Part shown: piece after piece, positions 20,582 to 46,044 of the stretch | Layout: the number at the start of each line of letters is the position of its first letter | Position numbering within the stretch: position 1 is the first letter of the stretch | DNA from: Metaphire vulgaris | Taxonomy: Eukaryota; Annelida; Clitellata; Crassiclitellata; Megascolecidae | NCBI GenBank assembly: GCA_018105865.1 | Contig: CM030851.1 | Coordinates: 581,001-645,000 of the forward strand | Direction of reading: 5' to 3' | Length of the DNA stretch: 64,000 nt | Notes under the pieces: model-generated | What the model saw: the letters and a program-made list of their open reading frames with translations, nothing else | The model's database searches: none | Told to the model about the DNA's origin: nothing | Program-made: the position numbers and the translations under genes

Positions 20582-21569
20582 TGGTTATGCTCAAGCCTCT
20601 GAAAGATTCTCTCATCAGTCTTATATTTAGGAAGTATTTTTGGACTTCTTGCCTCATAATTTGAGGCGGACCCTTTTGCCGCTGGCCAAGTGCTTGGAAT
20701 TCTCCTGATTTAGGTGTCCATATGTTGCTGTGTATCTTTGCAAACAGTGCATTGAAAATTGTAGCAGCAGTGGATTTTTATCTCTGTGTATTTCTAGTTC
20801 TCTGTTGTGTGTTTGATGTACTTTATGATTAAACACAGTTTCAAGAATAGTTTTCACTTTGAAAGATCGTTTCACTTTTACCTCTTTTGAGAAGTGCCCT
20901 TGATAAGTGCAGTGAATCCTTATCAGCCTATATATATAGTCTGAGGAAGAGTACAGTTGGCCAGTGGCCAGCAGATTGAAGAAACCAGCTGAAATAAGAA
21001 TGAAACATATCAATTGAATAAGCAGCAGATAAGCAATGGCTAGCAGAAGCTAGGCTTAAAGGCTTAAAACCATAATTCTTTTAGATTAGATAAGCATGGC
21101 AATGGCTGAACCTTTTATTTTCATTTAATCTGTTTGATTATTTTGGACCTGGCTTTTGAACCTCTTAATGGCTTTTGGGTTTATGTGAAAACTTAAAAAT
21201 GGACTGCTTGGTGAAGTTGAGGAAATTGACTCCTGAAGCAGTTATTATACTCCAGTTGTCTAGCATGCTTTCTATGGCTGGCTGCTTTTACGTAGGCTGT
21301 GGTAGATTTCTCTGTTTTCAGTTCACAAGGTTTTCATGCGGCTTAGATGTGTGGTTTTTAGAGCAGAGATATGACATTTGGGGACGTGATTTTGTGTACT
21401 ATTGACTGTTGAATCAATGCATAATCAATTTTGGTCACAGGTTGGTACTGTAAACATTTTCTTTGTTACAATCTTTTGAACTGCATTAAAGCTTTCTTTC
21501 ACTATTCAATTGGATTTCCATATAAATCACTCTTCATTTGATCTGGTTTCATAGCTAGGTACATGCTTA

Positions 21570-21777
<208 letters not shown>

Positions 21778-24361
21778 GAGACTATTTGTATAGTGCCGTG
21801 GCAAAACGAAGGTAAAAGTCAAGGGCGCTTTGACAGATGTCGCATGTAGAAGTTGTAGAATAAGTGAGTCTTCAGATTAATCCGAAATGTCATGATCGAT
21901 TTGCAAGTCTTGATATTCAAAGGCAATGCATTCCAAAGGAGAGGATTCCCACTTGAAGATGATTGTTCACCAAGCTTGGTAGTCTTTGCCCAAAGTGAAA
22001 CTAGTAGTAGTAGTAGAACTATTACTTAAATATATCTTATAAATACAAAATGTACATACTATTTGTTTGTATCTTTCAACCAAGTATAATTATGCAGTGT
22101 TCATGAGTCATGAGTGGTTGATTAAGTGTAACTTTATGCTTCTGCTGGTATTTTACTTCTGTTACTTTAATGCTTTGTTTGGAATATGACACTCGATTAT
22201 CCATGACTGTACAGTGTACATGATAAATATATTGCATCACATATGTTAAAAGCATGCAAGACACATACATCATGCATATCTTCCATAATATTAAACAGCC
22301 TATTAATCCTGTTGTACTATGATTTCATTGTCTTTGAAACCTTTCATGTCATTGCATTTAAAATCCAGGAAATTATTGTTTAAATAAGTTTAGCTGAGCC
22401 TGAGGCTTGTAAACACTTTATGCACAGTGTGTATAGGTGAATACCTAAAACTTGTTTAAATGTGTCAAAAATTTTAGATTTCTCAAGATTCACTTACCAA
22501 AATTCTTGGGCATATTATATACTATTCTTGGAATGCTCTTTCTCAGATTTCAATACTGCTGCAGTCTTTAATTGCTTGTTGATTGAAAATTGGATTTCAA
22601 CTTCAGAAGTTGATATTGTCTTTAATTCTGAATGCTCGGGAAGGACATATCCTCTCCCCACATTTGGTGCCTTTTTATGACATTCAGTCAGCCTTATGCC
22701 AGGAGATCAAAGTTTTTAGGGTCTAATAACAATTATTATCTGTTAATAAATTTAAAAAGCCATCAGGTTTCACTTAAAACTTCATGTTTAATTTCCCCAA
22801 ATAGTAATATGCATTACCTGGCAACTGCAGGAAAAGTGATTTAATTCAGTCTGAATTGAGATATTGCCATGCATGGCGATGGCAGTGCTGCTGGTCTACT
22901 GCTTGCACCTTAGAGGCACTTTAATGCAATGGCACGGTACGTGCTACAAGGATTTCTGGATGCAGTGATAAATGGGTTAAATGAGTCATATGAGTTACAT
23001 GAGTCAAATGAGCTTTGCCAGTGTGACTCAATTGACTTTGTATACAGAGTAGGTAACATTCAATTATTTGCAATTCTGTAACATTTTATGCGAGGTTTTC
23101 AGACTTTAGAAAACATTTTCACAGTATACACTAACATCTTAGAGACGCTATTGAGTCTACTTGAAGTGACTTCAGTTACTAGTTATAAATGTTTGGTTCA
23201 AAAGGTGCAGATTGTTTAACTTATAGGATTTGTTGGTTTCCCAGTGCCATCAGTTCTCCCTTCCCATGGACTCTTAAGTACTATTAGCCCTGTCTGTGTC
23301 TTCTTAGTCCTGTTACTGATCTTGTTTCACATGGGGATTATACAATGGGGAGACTCAATGGGGAGTATACATTATGCACTTGTGAGATGAAGTCAGTTTT
23401 CTCACGGCTTGTAAATTGTTGTCTATTAGCTGTTAGTGATAATTGTTGATGTGCTGTTTGGAAGTAGAGTTGTTTTTTTATTATGTTGTTTGGTGAGTAG
23501 TGCTCTTCACCTTAATTAAGTCCAGTTGTTATTCGGACATTTTTTGCTAAATTACCGGCAATTATGTTTTGTTCGTTTGGTTTCTTTCAGATGTCACTGT
23601 TCAGGCAATCTGTCAAATTCTGATTTGATTGCATAAATAATTAGTAAAAGTCACTTGTAAATGGTTAAAGTATGTATTGTCAGTTGGAAGATTTTAAAAT
23701 GTAGATCCACATTAACAATCAGGCTACTCCAGTGTATTACATTTTTATTATTGATTTATTGTGTAAACATATTCTGCTTCATATTGTTGTCTTTACTCAT
23801 TCATGTCAATAATCCATTTACTAGGCTATTGTGGGTTGTGTGTGTGTGTGTGTGTGTGTGTTTTGAGTTTTTCTCTTGAGTAAACTTAATGAATGTTAAT
23901 GCAGGCTTGAGACAGGACACAGTGTTTGTGTGTTGTGTTGGCTTAAATGTGACTGGCAGTCTCTTTGTTCTGCTATTGACATGTTATCATGTAGTGCAGC
24001 TGGGTGTTGTAACCTCATTAAATAAAGTGCCTTCAACAGGATGCAGAGGGCAAACTATTACCCACCAAACCCTCTTGTCTATAGTAATTGGACCATCAGA
24101 TGCATATGCTACTCAGTATGTTTGTGATGACTATGCATGGGTGGATTCACTATTTCACTATTATTCCTTTAGTATGATTGAATTCCACGTTTTAAAATGA
24201 ATGCTTGCTAGACAGTTACCAGTAGACAACAGTTGATGCTATGCTTATATATATATAATTAACTGGATTTTTCAGCTTGTAATTAATATTATAGACATTT
24301 GAGGCTATGAAGGTAAAAGTTGATAGACTATTTAGTAAGTATAATTAATTCTTCCTAGTAA

Positions 24362-24704
24362 TAGAGAAGATATATGGCAGCGGATTGGGCTAAAGAATAC
24401 CATCATGGACAAAACTTAGAAAAAGGAGGCTTACATGGTATGGACATGTAAACAGGATGGAAGACTCGAAACTTCCCAAAATAGCACTCTACATACAAGG
24501 AAGGTAAAAAAGGAAGAGGCAGGCCCAGAAAAAAATGGATAGACAACATAAAAGAAGATTTCAAAGAAAGACAACTGACAATAATAGCAGAAGGAGGAAA
24601 ATTAACATTTGACAAAAAGACCTGGAAATGTTTTCTGACTACGGTAGCTATTGCCACTAATGAGTTGGCAGAGAGCAATTATGATGATGATGATGATGAG
24701 TAAT
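24362..24704 (+). mobile_element. Non-LTR retrotransposon C-terminus with GAT tail
   Basis: Frames with minor shifts read RRLTWYGHVNRMEDSKLPKI, then GRGRPRKKWIDNIKEDF-type sequence and KTWKCFL, followed by AIATNELAESNYDDDDDE and a GATGAT run. The RWxGHVxRM ... GRPRxxWxxxxxED pattern is the usual end of RTE/L2-like ORF2 proteins. A 5'-truncated dead copy. Confidence 0.75.
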
Positions 24705-26861
24705 AGAGATGATGTCTTATTAGATGGATATTGGAGAATGAGTAGGTCCATAGAAATTATTGTCAAAGTGATCGCTACAGAAGGAGACATTATGTAAGTG
24801 CTTTGTTTCACTGCAATTGCTTTGTTGTGTCTTGTGCCTGCATTTTTGCAGTCTTTTTTTTATTTGATTTGGCCTTCATTGTGACTCATTGAAGATAAGG
24901 CAGCATCTAGGGTATGCAGCATGCAGCAGCTGCCATGTTCTTCTGTATCCTGTTGTTGGAACGCTTATCCGGGAAGAGAAATTAGCATTTAGGTCAGAGA
25001 TGGATTATGGGTGAGAGAGGGGTAGATGGATGTGACTGCTTGGAGAGACTCTCTGTTCTATGCTCTGAATTGGGATCATTTGGAAGAATACTCACTGTAA
25101 CTGCTATGAATAGAAAAAATAGGCTTGAAGATGGTTCAGAGAGTGCATGGAGGTCTAAAGAGTCAGCCTAAAATGAGGACATTCATGTTGACCTGAGGTC
25201 AAGTAGAAGGAGACATGGTTGACCAGAGTTAGATTTGTAAAGAAATAGCTCAGATGGACATTGCTTGCTGGACCCCAATTTAAGAAAAAGCTAGGTGCAG
25301 TGTTATCCTTCGTTTGATCACTTGAATTGATATATTATTTGGTTGGTTAATGGCTCTCTCATAGATAGATAGGTATGTACTCTGTAGGTAAGATATGTAT
25401 GTAGGTAGCTGTCAACACACTGTCAAACCAAGTCAAAGTCACATTTGACCAACCTTTGATTTAAATGATATTGTGTGAAGATGCCATTAACAGAACTGGA
25501 TGGATATATAGTGAAGACAGCATTATTGTGAGTTGAAAAAAACAGCTTGTGTAATGATGAATGATGATGAATGAGTTTTATTTATTTCCAAAAGCATACA
25601 GTAATCATCAATCCGATTATAAACATATATATATAATTACTTAATTAAGGTAGAAAAATGAAAAAGGACATAACATGTTCACAGTAAATAAAGACAACTG
25701 ACATTACCATGAGCATAAGGAAATAAACAAGATTAACCTAAGGGATCCTGGGATCCCGATAGTTGGTTAATCTAGAATGTCACAGTATAACGTAATCACT
25801 ATTATGCATATGGTCAAGGATCAAGAGGAACTTCTATAATTGTCTATGTAATGTTTCACAAAAACAGGAGAATGTTAACATTGATAAGAGATTAGCATTA
25901 TAACATTCAAATGAAGGGGTTAATATATGTAGGTAAAAAGACAAATATGCCATGAAAAAGGTTTTGACATTGATTTAAGCATATTAAAGTGGGTTAATTG
26001 ATAAGAATGATTTTATAGAGATCTTGAAACTGGAGAAGTTAATAAGATTAATAATGTTGCAGTTACAGAGTTACAGAGTGTCAGAAATGATGTGACAATG
26101 AGAGGAGCATGTGACAATGTTTGGGTTTGATTGTAAAGAGGAGTTAATGATATTCTGATGATATAGTGACCATTAAGAGTGTTGGTATTTGTGAATACAT
26201 TGTCGTGTTTTAGACTCTTAGCCTAATTCCTGATCAGCCTAAAGTTGCTTGTGTGTCATTGCTGCTGAATTTTCAATGTTTTGTCCTTCACGTTGACTTC
26301 GTTTATGATCATTTGTATTTTGTAATAGTTCATAATAAACAGATTTACTATATCTTTATCTTGAATGGTCTTAGCAACCTTATCCATGTGAATTTATATA
26401 GTAAATTTTGGGTTTTGCCCGACTATTAAGAATATTCTATAGAATTCAGGATGTGAGTTGCATGGATGTTTTTCTGCTTGGAATTTCCTATAGCAATTAC
26501 ATCGAAATCTCAACAACAGTGCAATGGGAAATGAATGGACATTTGCAGTGTGTTCAACTGTGTTGTATATCTTGGAAGAACTGGTCCAGTTATTCTGTGC
26601 TGATAAAAACATTGAGGAAGATCATTATTGTGCCTGTATTATTCTGACAATGCACTTTTTATGCTTCAAATTTGTCAGCAGTGCTCACTGGTTATTTTGT
26701 GGCTATTGTGTGAAGGTCTGTATTTGTGCAGTGCATAATGGATTGATATATTTGCTATGAATGTTGAGCATATTTTTTGCTTTTGACATTTGAGTCTAAT
26801 ATTTTGTGTTTGTCTTAAACTAAAAATGTATTTTCTTCTTTTTCAGTTAAAATACAAGACA

Positions 26862-37944
<11,083 letters not shown>

Positions 37945-38993
37945 GCTTCCCTCCCTTTGTAGTCAACGAAGAAACAGATGAGAGCAACAGCTGTGCTCAT
38001 ATTGCGATCGCCGTCTTGAGTAAGGCCTTAGTTGCTTAGTGTTTGTGTGTCTTCCTGTGTGCAAGTAACTTAGATTGTTGTCAGCGACTTTGGACAGAAG
38101 AGAATATTATGAACGATGACTTCGTTTTACGCAGCATTTTTTCACAGATGTCTACAGAAACTGATGGAATATCATCAGTTGTGGTGTTTGGCTAATCTCT
38201 GAGATAGAATTCTGAAGGAATTTTCATCAGCATTTGAGCTTGATGCTCTAATGGCATTGGATACTAGTGGCCGCCTTAAAAGGCTCTCTAACATCATTGT
38301 TAGTTTTCTGTAATTTTCATGACGTTTTGTATTGTTAATATTTTATTATATTTTTTATTTTTTATTACTGACATTCTTCGTTTGCATCAAAGAGCTGTTT
38401 TGAAGAGAATTTTCGTGTGTTCTTAAAGGGTTGTAGAACTTTTGGAAAATTTTGCGATGAAGATTTTTGAATGAGTATTGACGGTAGAAGACAAATCATG
38501 ATAAAGACTTTCTGATTTCTGGTGATTTTTGTGGCTCTCACTGTGGTAAGGTTTTAGGGAGTTACGATCGAAGTAATTGAATTCTCAAAGTCTCGAATGT
38601 ATTTTTTATTTGTCGTAGTAATTATTGAATCTTGGTGTTCCATTGACGTCCTTTGTATGAAAGTAAAGTCTAAAAGTAATGAATTTTTTCAGTGAACATA
38701 GGTCTAGCATTAAATGTTTACTGGGTAATTTCTGCAAGTCTTTGTTTCTTATGTGTTCATACGATGTCACATGTTGCATTTTACGTCGTTTTTGTCTCTG
38801 CCTTTAGACATATTTTTTGTATTTTTAATGGTATTGTTCCAGCATGATATTTTTTAATGTTGAAAGAAATATTAGAAATGTTTTGACAATTTTATCTTTT
38901 TTGTAATGGCTGTTTTCTCCCCATTTTGTAGGCAACAATATTTTCATTTTGCCTTTGATCTTAGGAGCTCATTGTTAATGTGAAGCTTGTGCT

Positions 38994-38999
38994 AATAAA
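38994..38999 (+). terminator. Polyadenylation signal AATAAA of the ACK-like gene
   Basis: First well-placed AATAAA after the stop codon at 37942-37944, giving a 3' UTR of about 1.05 kb. The interval is AT-rich with no coding sequence, as expected for a 3' UTR. Confidence 0.55.
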
Positions 39000-39131
39000 C
39001 AGTCTGTGTTGAAATCTGGTTGCATCTGTGTTGCTGATCGTAATGCATGACATTGGATGGAGTCAAAGGGCATGACCTTGATGCCTCAGCCATTTGAAGT
39101 GTGTTGATCATTAACTTAACTGTCGTACGTA

Positions 39132-39208
39132 CAGGGTGGCACAAAAAAAACGGACTAGTCACATTAGATTTGGCATTTAATGTAGTCCGGTTTTTTTGTG
39201 CCACCCTG
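39132..39208. mobile_element. 77-bp palindromic MITE, copy 2, TA TSD
   Basis: CAGGGTGGCACAAAAAAAAC and GGTTTTTTTGTGCCACCCTG form nearly perfect inverted ends, with TA on both sides. Same family as 15261-15334. It lies just downstream of the end of the ACK-like gene. Confidence 0.85.
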
Positions 39209-39529
39209 TATTTGGTTGTATTAATTCTGGTCATATAGCAGTATTTCTTCCTCGTTGACTTTGTATATGGAGTTGCTGTGGGAAAATTTGGTCGGAATAT
39301 ATATATTTGAAGGATGAAATTGGTAAGTAAGTAAAATGTGCAAGTCAACCAAATACGTGTACAGTCTCAAGTAGTCATCGTAAATGTATTGATTGTAGAA
39401 CTGTTGTGCTTTGTGTGTTTATACAAAGTTTATTTACCGGCTTTTTATAAATCTGTTTATTGAAATATGCTTCTTGTATTTTAGTTTTTATGCTGCGTTT
39501 ACAATTGAGCTGACAATGTCAGGGCCGTT

Positions 39530-40007
39530 TTAAATACGTTATATGTACCTAAGGTCCCCCCAAACCAGGGGGCTTCGGCGGACCGTGGAAAACAGTTTAA
39601 AAAAATAACTCACTTAAAATGAAGTAAAATAATAGTTGATGACCTTTTCTTTTTTTTTGTCAGAATTTTCCAAAGTTGCGAATCAAGGGAACCATAACCA
39701 GGGTGCGATTTGTGACCTGGAGCAGTGTGGGGGGAATATGTCGAGCTTGGGGAGGATGTAGTTGTTGGGAAATGTACCATGTAGTGGTGGGGATGTAGAA
39801 GTAGGGAATGCAGTTGGGCAGTGGGGGGAAGATTTCCCTTCCCCTACAAATCGACCATAACCCTCCTTCCCCCTTTGGAAAATCCTGGCTACATCACTGG
39901 TCATCACCGTTAATAGATGTTTAAAAGAAAGGTCCTCACTACTTTAAAATGGCTAGGGCCCCCTTTTTAAAATGCCTAGGGCCCCCAAACTTCTTAAAAC
40001 GGCACTG
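39530..40007. mobile_element. hAT-type element, imperfect TSD
   Basis: Inverted ends CAGGGCCGTTTTAAA and TTAAAACGGCACTG; flanks GACAATGT and GTCAATGC match at 6 of 8 bases. The ends resemble those of the 5966-6181 element. Confidence 0.6.
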
Positions 40008-40796
40008 GTCAATGCAACTATTTTAAAAACCTTTTGAATTGCAAACAGACCAAATGTTTTGTGTTGTTGCAGACAATTTTGATTGTTCATTTTTTTACCA
40101 AGCTTTGTGTATTGATTGAGGCTTTGATTATAATCTATTAATGATAAAATGTTATATTTGGTTCCCGTATTTCTTTTGAGTATTTTAGCCAATTGGTGCT
40201 GTATTTTATACCTTGCGGTATTCTTGATCTCATCCACCAAAAGACGTCAAAAGTTTTCTTTCCACACAAAAAGCATTGGAATTAAGATTCACTGTTCACT
40301 CATGATAATGAAATGGCTAATGCCACCAGAGATTTTGCATTACCTCTTATATTGTCAAAAATAAAAGCCTTTTTTGAGTAAAAATTTGCTTTGGATTTAT
40401 AATTAAATTATTTTATTTATTTATGCTGTACCTTTACAGTATATTATATTTGAACATTAAATTGCATTTGTTAAAAGTGTGACTGCAAAATTTCAGATAA
40501 CAGTAGTTCAGCAGTCGTGGTCTGAATCGTTACCAGTTTTTTCTTGTCGTTATAAAGTTGCTTCACATTGTCAGAAACAAACTATTTATTATTGCATATT
40601 TTATGGTAAATTCTGTGTGAATAATGTCAATTGTTTGCCAAAAGCATTTTATAATCTTTATCGTTCTTCTTTGTGTTGAGGATTTGACATTTCCTCTTTG
40701 CTTAATAAGACTAATTTGCCAAATGAAAACGGTGAGAGGATGCAGCCCTCGGGCTGTGCCAGGGAAAGTAACCAGTCTTTGCATAGTAGTAGTAGT

Positions 40797-41198
40797 CAGG
40801 CCCGCCGGAACGAATTTTCATCAGGGGGTGCAGATTTTCTCCAGATAAAAGCAGTAGCATCATTTCACACTTTTCTTTGGGGCAAGATAATTGTTTGCAA
40901 ATTTTCGGCAAATTTTGGCAATTTTATGGCCAATTTTAGCAATTTTTGGCTAATTTTAGCAAATGTTTGGCGATTTTTTGCACTTTTTTTGCAAATGTTG
41001 GCAATTTTGGACCAATTTTAGCAAATTTTGGCAATTTTTGGGCCAGTTTTAGCAAATTTTGGCAATTTTTTGACGAATTTTAGCTGAAAGGGGGTGCAGA
41101 GGGGTGCAGCCCATCTTCTTTCCAGGGGTGCACTGCACCCCCTACATTTTTCCAGGGGTGCAGCTGCACCCTCTGCACCCCCACTTGCGGCAGGCCTG
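40797..41198. mobile_element. hAT-type element, TSD GTAGTAGT, with internal degenerate repeat
   Basis: Inverted ends CAGGCCCGCCGGAAC and CTTGCGGCAGGCCTG, 402 bp, flanked by GTAGTAGT on both sides because it landed in a TAG microsatellite. The interior (about 40895-41090) is a run of imperfect 18-22 bp units around TTTTGGCAATTTTAGCAAA, followed by GGGGTGCAGNNGCACCC words. Confidence 0.85.
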
Positions 41199-41241
41199 GT
41201 AGTAGTAGTAGTAGTAGTAGTAGTAATAGTAGCAGTAGTAA

Positions 41242-41272
<31 letters not shown>

Positions 41273-42798
41273 TTAGTGGGATCTCTCCTGTGTTAATAGC
41301 CACTTGAGCTCGGCCAGCCGAATCTGCTACAACTTGTCTTTTAGTGCACATTGTAGACCCAACTCTACCTCTACAGAAACCATTTAGCCGTCTACACTCA
41401 CGACAGCTCCCGTATCATAAAGGGCATTTCCAGTTCTTCGTAATTCCGTCAGGTTCGGCGATGGATTACTGTCTCGCAGATGACCGCCCTCAAGGATTCG
41501 CCGCCTGATTTTCGCCACGCGGAGAATTTTTCCCAGCATCCATGCGGTCCTTCAAGTTTCAACATCCTTTCTGCGTTTTCGCTGACTCTTCTCGACGGAA
41601 CGTCTTCTTTCGGAAGACCGCCTTCTCAAGGGCCCACTGCCCGATTTCGACAAGGCAGCGAACTCTTTTGTGCCATCTGAGCGGATTTTCCCTCAAGACC
41701 GTCATCTTCCGTTCCATGTTGATTTGTCAGCGTTGTTGACAGCGCCTTTTGCTTTGCCTTCGCCATGCTACGGCGTTATAGAAGTTTCCCAGAACCATTA
41801 CCATCTTTATTTAAAGGCGTACTGAACGTATCGCATTTCATGTATAAATGCTGGGGATCCGTGATCTTGCCATTGATATCAACTAGAAAGATGCTCGCTT
41901 CGCTCGCAGTGCAGGATAATACTAATCAAATACCTATACCTAATACCCAATCATTGAATTCATGCTGAACAACATTTCAATGATCGCCACCTAGCCAAGC
42001 TCTGCGCCACGTAATAATTAGGCCTATGTACGTTAAAATCACGCAACTGTGGCCATTTGTGACGCTGTACACGTATTTTTTGTGTACGTTAAAATGTACG
42101 TTAAAATTGCGCAACTTCCTCAAGCTACGAACAATTGTTACCAATAGCAACGTCGTCGCACGCCCACCCCTCTGATGCTGCAATGACTCGACTAAACCGT
42201 GCTAAACGTACGCTTCGTCAAACGCTTCTTCGTCAACCAATGAGAACGCTTGAAAGTAACAGAGAGACATACAGAACAAGGATCTTAATATTATAGATAT
42301 CAATGGCAAATTGACAATTGAGTGAAACGTAACACGTGTTTTGACCGGATATAAACCGCACCTTTATCAAGGTAGCTACAGCATCTGAAGAAAACTAAAT
42401 ATTTATGATTTATGACGATACAAAATTACTAAAGAGACTTTATTTAAGTTCTTTGAGTTTTTTTATAAAAAAAGTGTTTGAAGGTTGAGTTGTTAGTATT
42501 TTGACAAAGAATTAATCGCCGATAAGTAATCTGTTCTTATTTAAACAATTCTCCAATATTTTACCTTTCTTATTCGCCAGGTGGCAGCAGTGTTTTAAAA
42601 ACTTCCGTTAAGCTGATTTTCAGAAACTTCGAGCGTCGACGAAATGGAGAAAGGCCAGTATCAATGCAACGTTAAGCCAAGGACCTGTGTTCCTGGACGC
42701 TATTCCTATATAGAAATCGAACTTAGACAAAACTTTTTCAGGATCTTATCAGGTATTCGAATTGTTTAAATATTTTCAGTGGGTTGTCAACTTCTCTC

Positions 42799-42900
<102 letters not shown>

Positions 42901-43542
42901 CACGAGACAAGAGAGAAAGGGAGAGACCAAAATAACTCATTAATTTTTTTGTCGTTTAGAACGTACACTGTATTACAATTCCTGTACAATTGTTGGGAGA
43001 GGTGTGAGAATGCCAAGAGTCAGAAAATGGGGTCTGCCACTAAGGAAGTTTGAGAAAATCCCCGAATGGTAAGCGACGTGATTATATCATCGAAGTAAAA
43101 AATTATGTATTAATGTAAGTGACGCATGCTATAGGCTACATTGTCCAAGTAAAAAGTTTATAATCTGCCCTCTGACCCTCTTGCAGCCAGTGAATTAAGT
43201 ATATGGTTTACTGGCGAGAAACCAGTTATTCAAAGGGCGTGATTTTATGTTCAAATTGCTCCAAAATTTACGTGCGGTGTCTATAAATTTAAAACGTTAT
43301 GTTGGGGATTTGCCCCCGGACACTCGCTAAAATGGGAGGGATGGGGCCCATCCCATGGGAAGTCTGAACGTCTCCAAGTTTTGTGGCAGATCGCCACCGG
43401 CCACCTAAGGGCTGGACTTCCGAGGTTTCCGAGTTTACAGTTTCGTATTCTTTTGCGGTCGCAGAAATGATCGATTTAAATGCCTTGAAGATTAACAAAA
43501 TCGATTCTTACTCTGATTCTTCTTCGGCTGCCTTGCTTTCAG

Positions 43543-43704
43543 TCAGGGGCGTAGCTAGCAATTTGATTTGGAGGGTATAATTTGATTTGGAAAGTATAAA
43601 TCTTAAACAACTTAAAAATCTTTAAAACACATTAAAAATTTTAAGGTAGTCGGATTTTGGGGGGTATATATATACCGATATACCCCCCCGTCGCTACGCC
43701 CCTG
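43543..43704 (+). mobile_element. hAT-type MITE family A, copy 2, TSD CTTTCAGT
   Basis: CAGGGGCGTAGCTAGCAATT at the left, CGTCGCTACGCCCCTG at the right, with CTTTCAGT at 43535-43542 and 43705-43712. Confidence 0.93.
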
Positions 43705-44784
43705 CTTTCAGTGCCTTATTCAGACCCCAGGCCTTTGGGGGGAGATTGACCTGGCTGGAGGGGAAAAGACAGTGTAATGCAAAGATTGTGACAGTGTTGG
43801 GATTTGGGAGAATTTTTGTGGTTGGGGCGGGGCTATGAGGTCTGTATAAAAGTCTGCTTGCTTTGTTGAGGGCATAGAATTCCCCTGTGCTCAGCAGTCT
43901 GTTGTGGTGATCCTCAGAAGCACTTAGCTCATTGTTATCTATTTATTCTTTTTAGTTTGTCTATTGATTTATAATTATCTCTGTTTAGGCATATAGGCCT
44001 CATTATCTTTTCCTTTCCATCATATGCCTGTCAATGCTAAGTTCTCCAGTTTCTCGAAGAATTCCTTCTGTGATTTCTCTATGATTCAGTTCTTATAACA
44101 AATATTCAGAGATATTTTTACACTCTCTAACACCCTCCAACACCCCCTAATTTGAAAATTTGACACTCCTGAAATTGGTAAATTAGTATGCAATGGTATG
44201 CATAAAATTGCATACTAATTAGCCCTAAACACTCCCCTCCAATGGAAAAGTGCACCCCTCAACTTTTATTCTCGGATGACCTTTTTCTTGTCAGCCTTTT
44301 TTCTGAGATTTGATAACGTTTTTTGCTTGTCAGCCTTTTTCGGCAGAGACTTCCAAATTCCGACACCCTCCCAGATTTTCCCGACACCCTCCCCACCCCC
44401 AAATTCACAATCCTAGAAATAACCCTGCAGATATTAAATGGAGAAGTCTGGTTCTTTTAGTTCTTGACGAGTTACCAATAATACTGAAGAGGAGGTGAGG
44501 AAGACATGGAGACATGTCTGTTTTAGCTTTTGGTGACTCATCATACGCTGCAGCTTAGGAGCAAAGCCTGTTGAAACAGATTCCCATTACGCTGTAGATT
44601 ACACTGGACTGGACTGAGTCCTATCGAATTAGATGATTAGATCGGTCGGGTTGCATTCGATTATTATGACAGCGGAGAACTAGCGGAAGGAATTTGCGTT
44701 TCATTTTATCAGCAGGTCACACACACACGGAACAAAGACGGGGAAAGACCCAACGATCTTTTTACTTGTTGGACCATATCCATT

Positions 44785-44838
<54 letters not shown>

Positions 44839-44965
44839 TTCGTTGACGTTCTCTGTTGTTTGTCGTCGGTAATCATGACAACTCGATCAATTGCGTAGAA
44901 CGGATGGCGTTGTGCCAAACGACCGCATTCCGTGCAGACGACCGACCACCGATCCACCCTTAACC

Positions 44966-45024
<59 letters not shown>

Positions 45025-45614
45025 CGGAGCAGACGACAGAGTCCTCGTGACAGGTGTCGTGTCGACCGCGCATCCATTGACCGCGGTTCGAACGGAAGCC
45101 GCTCGGGTCAGGATTCCCCTCTGTCTGGATTAAGCGGTCGAATCGCACGGGATTCCGTAAGGTCTCGATCACGAAAGATTGACAGAATTGATTTGCTGAC
45201 CTGTCATTATCCAAGGAAGAAGTGCTCTGGAAAGACTTATCCGAGTCTTCGAAATTCTAAGAAAACATTCGTCTTTTCCAAACTTCAATGACTCTTAATA
45301 AATGACAGCGGACCCAGTTTTTCTTGCTGTCGACTGAACTCAATCCAAGTTCCTAGTCAATTATTTTTGTCTTTCTTAAATACGTCTCTGGTCATTTCAA
45401 AGCCATTAATAACACACTGTCTTGCTTCATAATTGGTCGTCGTTGAAACTGTCTTTCGCCTTTCTTCTGCATAGTAAACAGTTCAGCACACAATATACTC
45501 TAGGCTTCAGTCGTTTGAATGCTGCTGCTGCTGCTGCTGCTGCTGTTCCATCGAAGGGAGGAAAACATGACAATCGTCTATTTTATTAGCGCCATCTAAA
45601 TCTATTTTCGCCTA

Positions 45615-45807
45615 CAGTAGAACTTCGTTATAACGAGTTCGGTTATAGCGTATACTTTGTTATAACGTTACATTCTGCACTAAAGTACCTCAATGTACGG
45701 TCTCGTGTGATGAACTACCGTATTGGATGGTAGCGAATATAACGTATCTTGGATATAACCTACCACAGTCTACAGACCTGCTAAGTACGCTATAACGAAG
45801 TCTACTG
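45615..45807. mobile_element. pogo/Tigger-like MITE, TA TSD
   Basis: Ends CAGTAGAACTTCGTTATAAC and CTATAACGAAGTCTACTG with TA on both sides; 193 bp. Pogo-group elements have CAGT ends and TA duplications. Related copies at 54618-54786 and, partial, 10673-10733. Confidence 0.8.
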
Positions 45808-46044
45808 TATTTATTAGCGCCTTTAAATCTATTCTGCTTTCGTCATTATGAGAAATTGAGCAGACAGAATCCTGGGGGAGGGAGGGGTTGGGGCACGTGC
45901 CTCCTGGAGACACGCCTCTGAAGTGAGTTGGACAATAATGGACGTTAACAATGTTTCAAACGAAGCGAAGGAAGTTTCCAAAACTTCTCCTCCGTCTATG
46001 ATGGATGTACATGCCCGAAACCATCCTTGCATGTCTCGTCGTTG

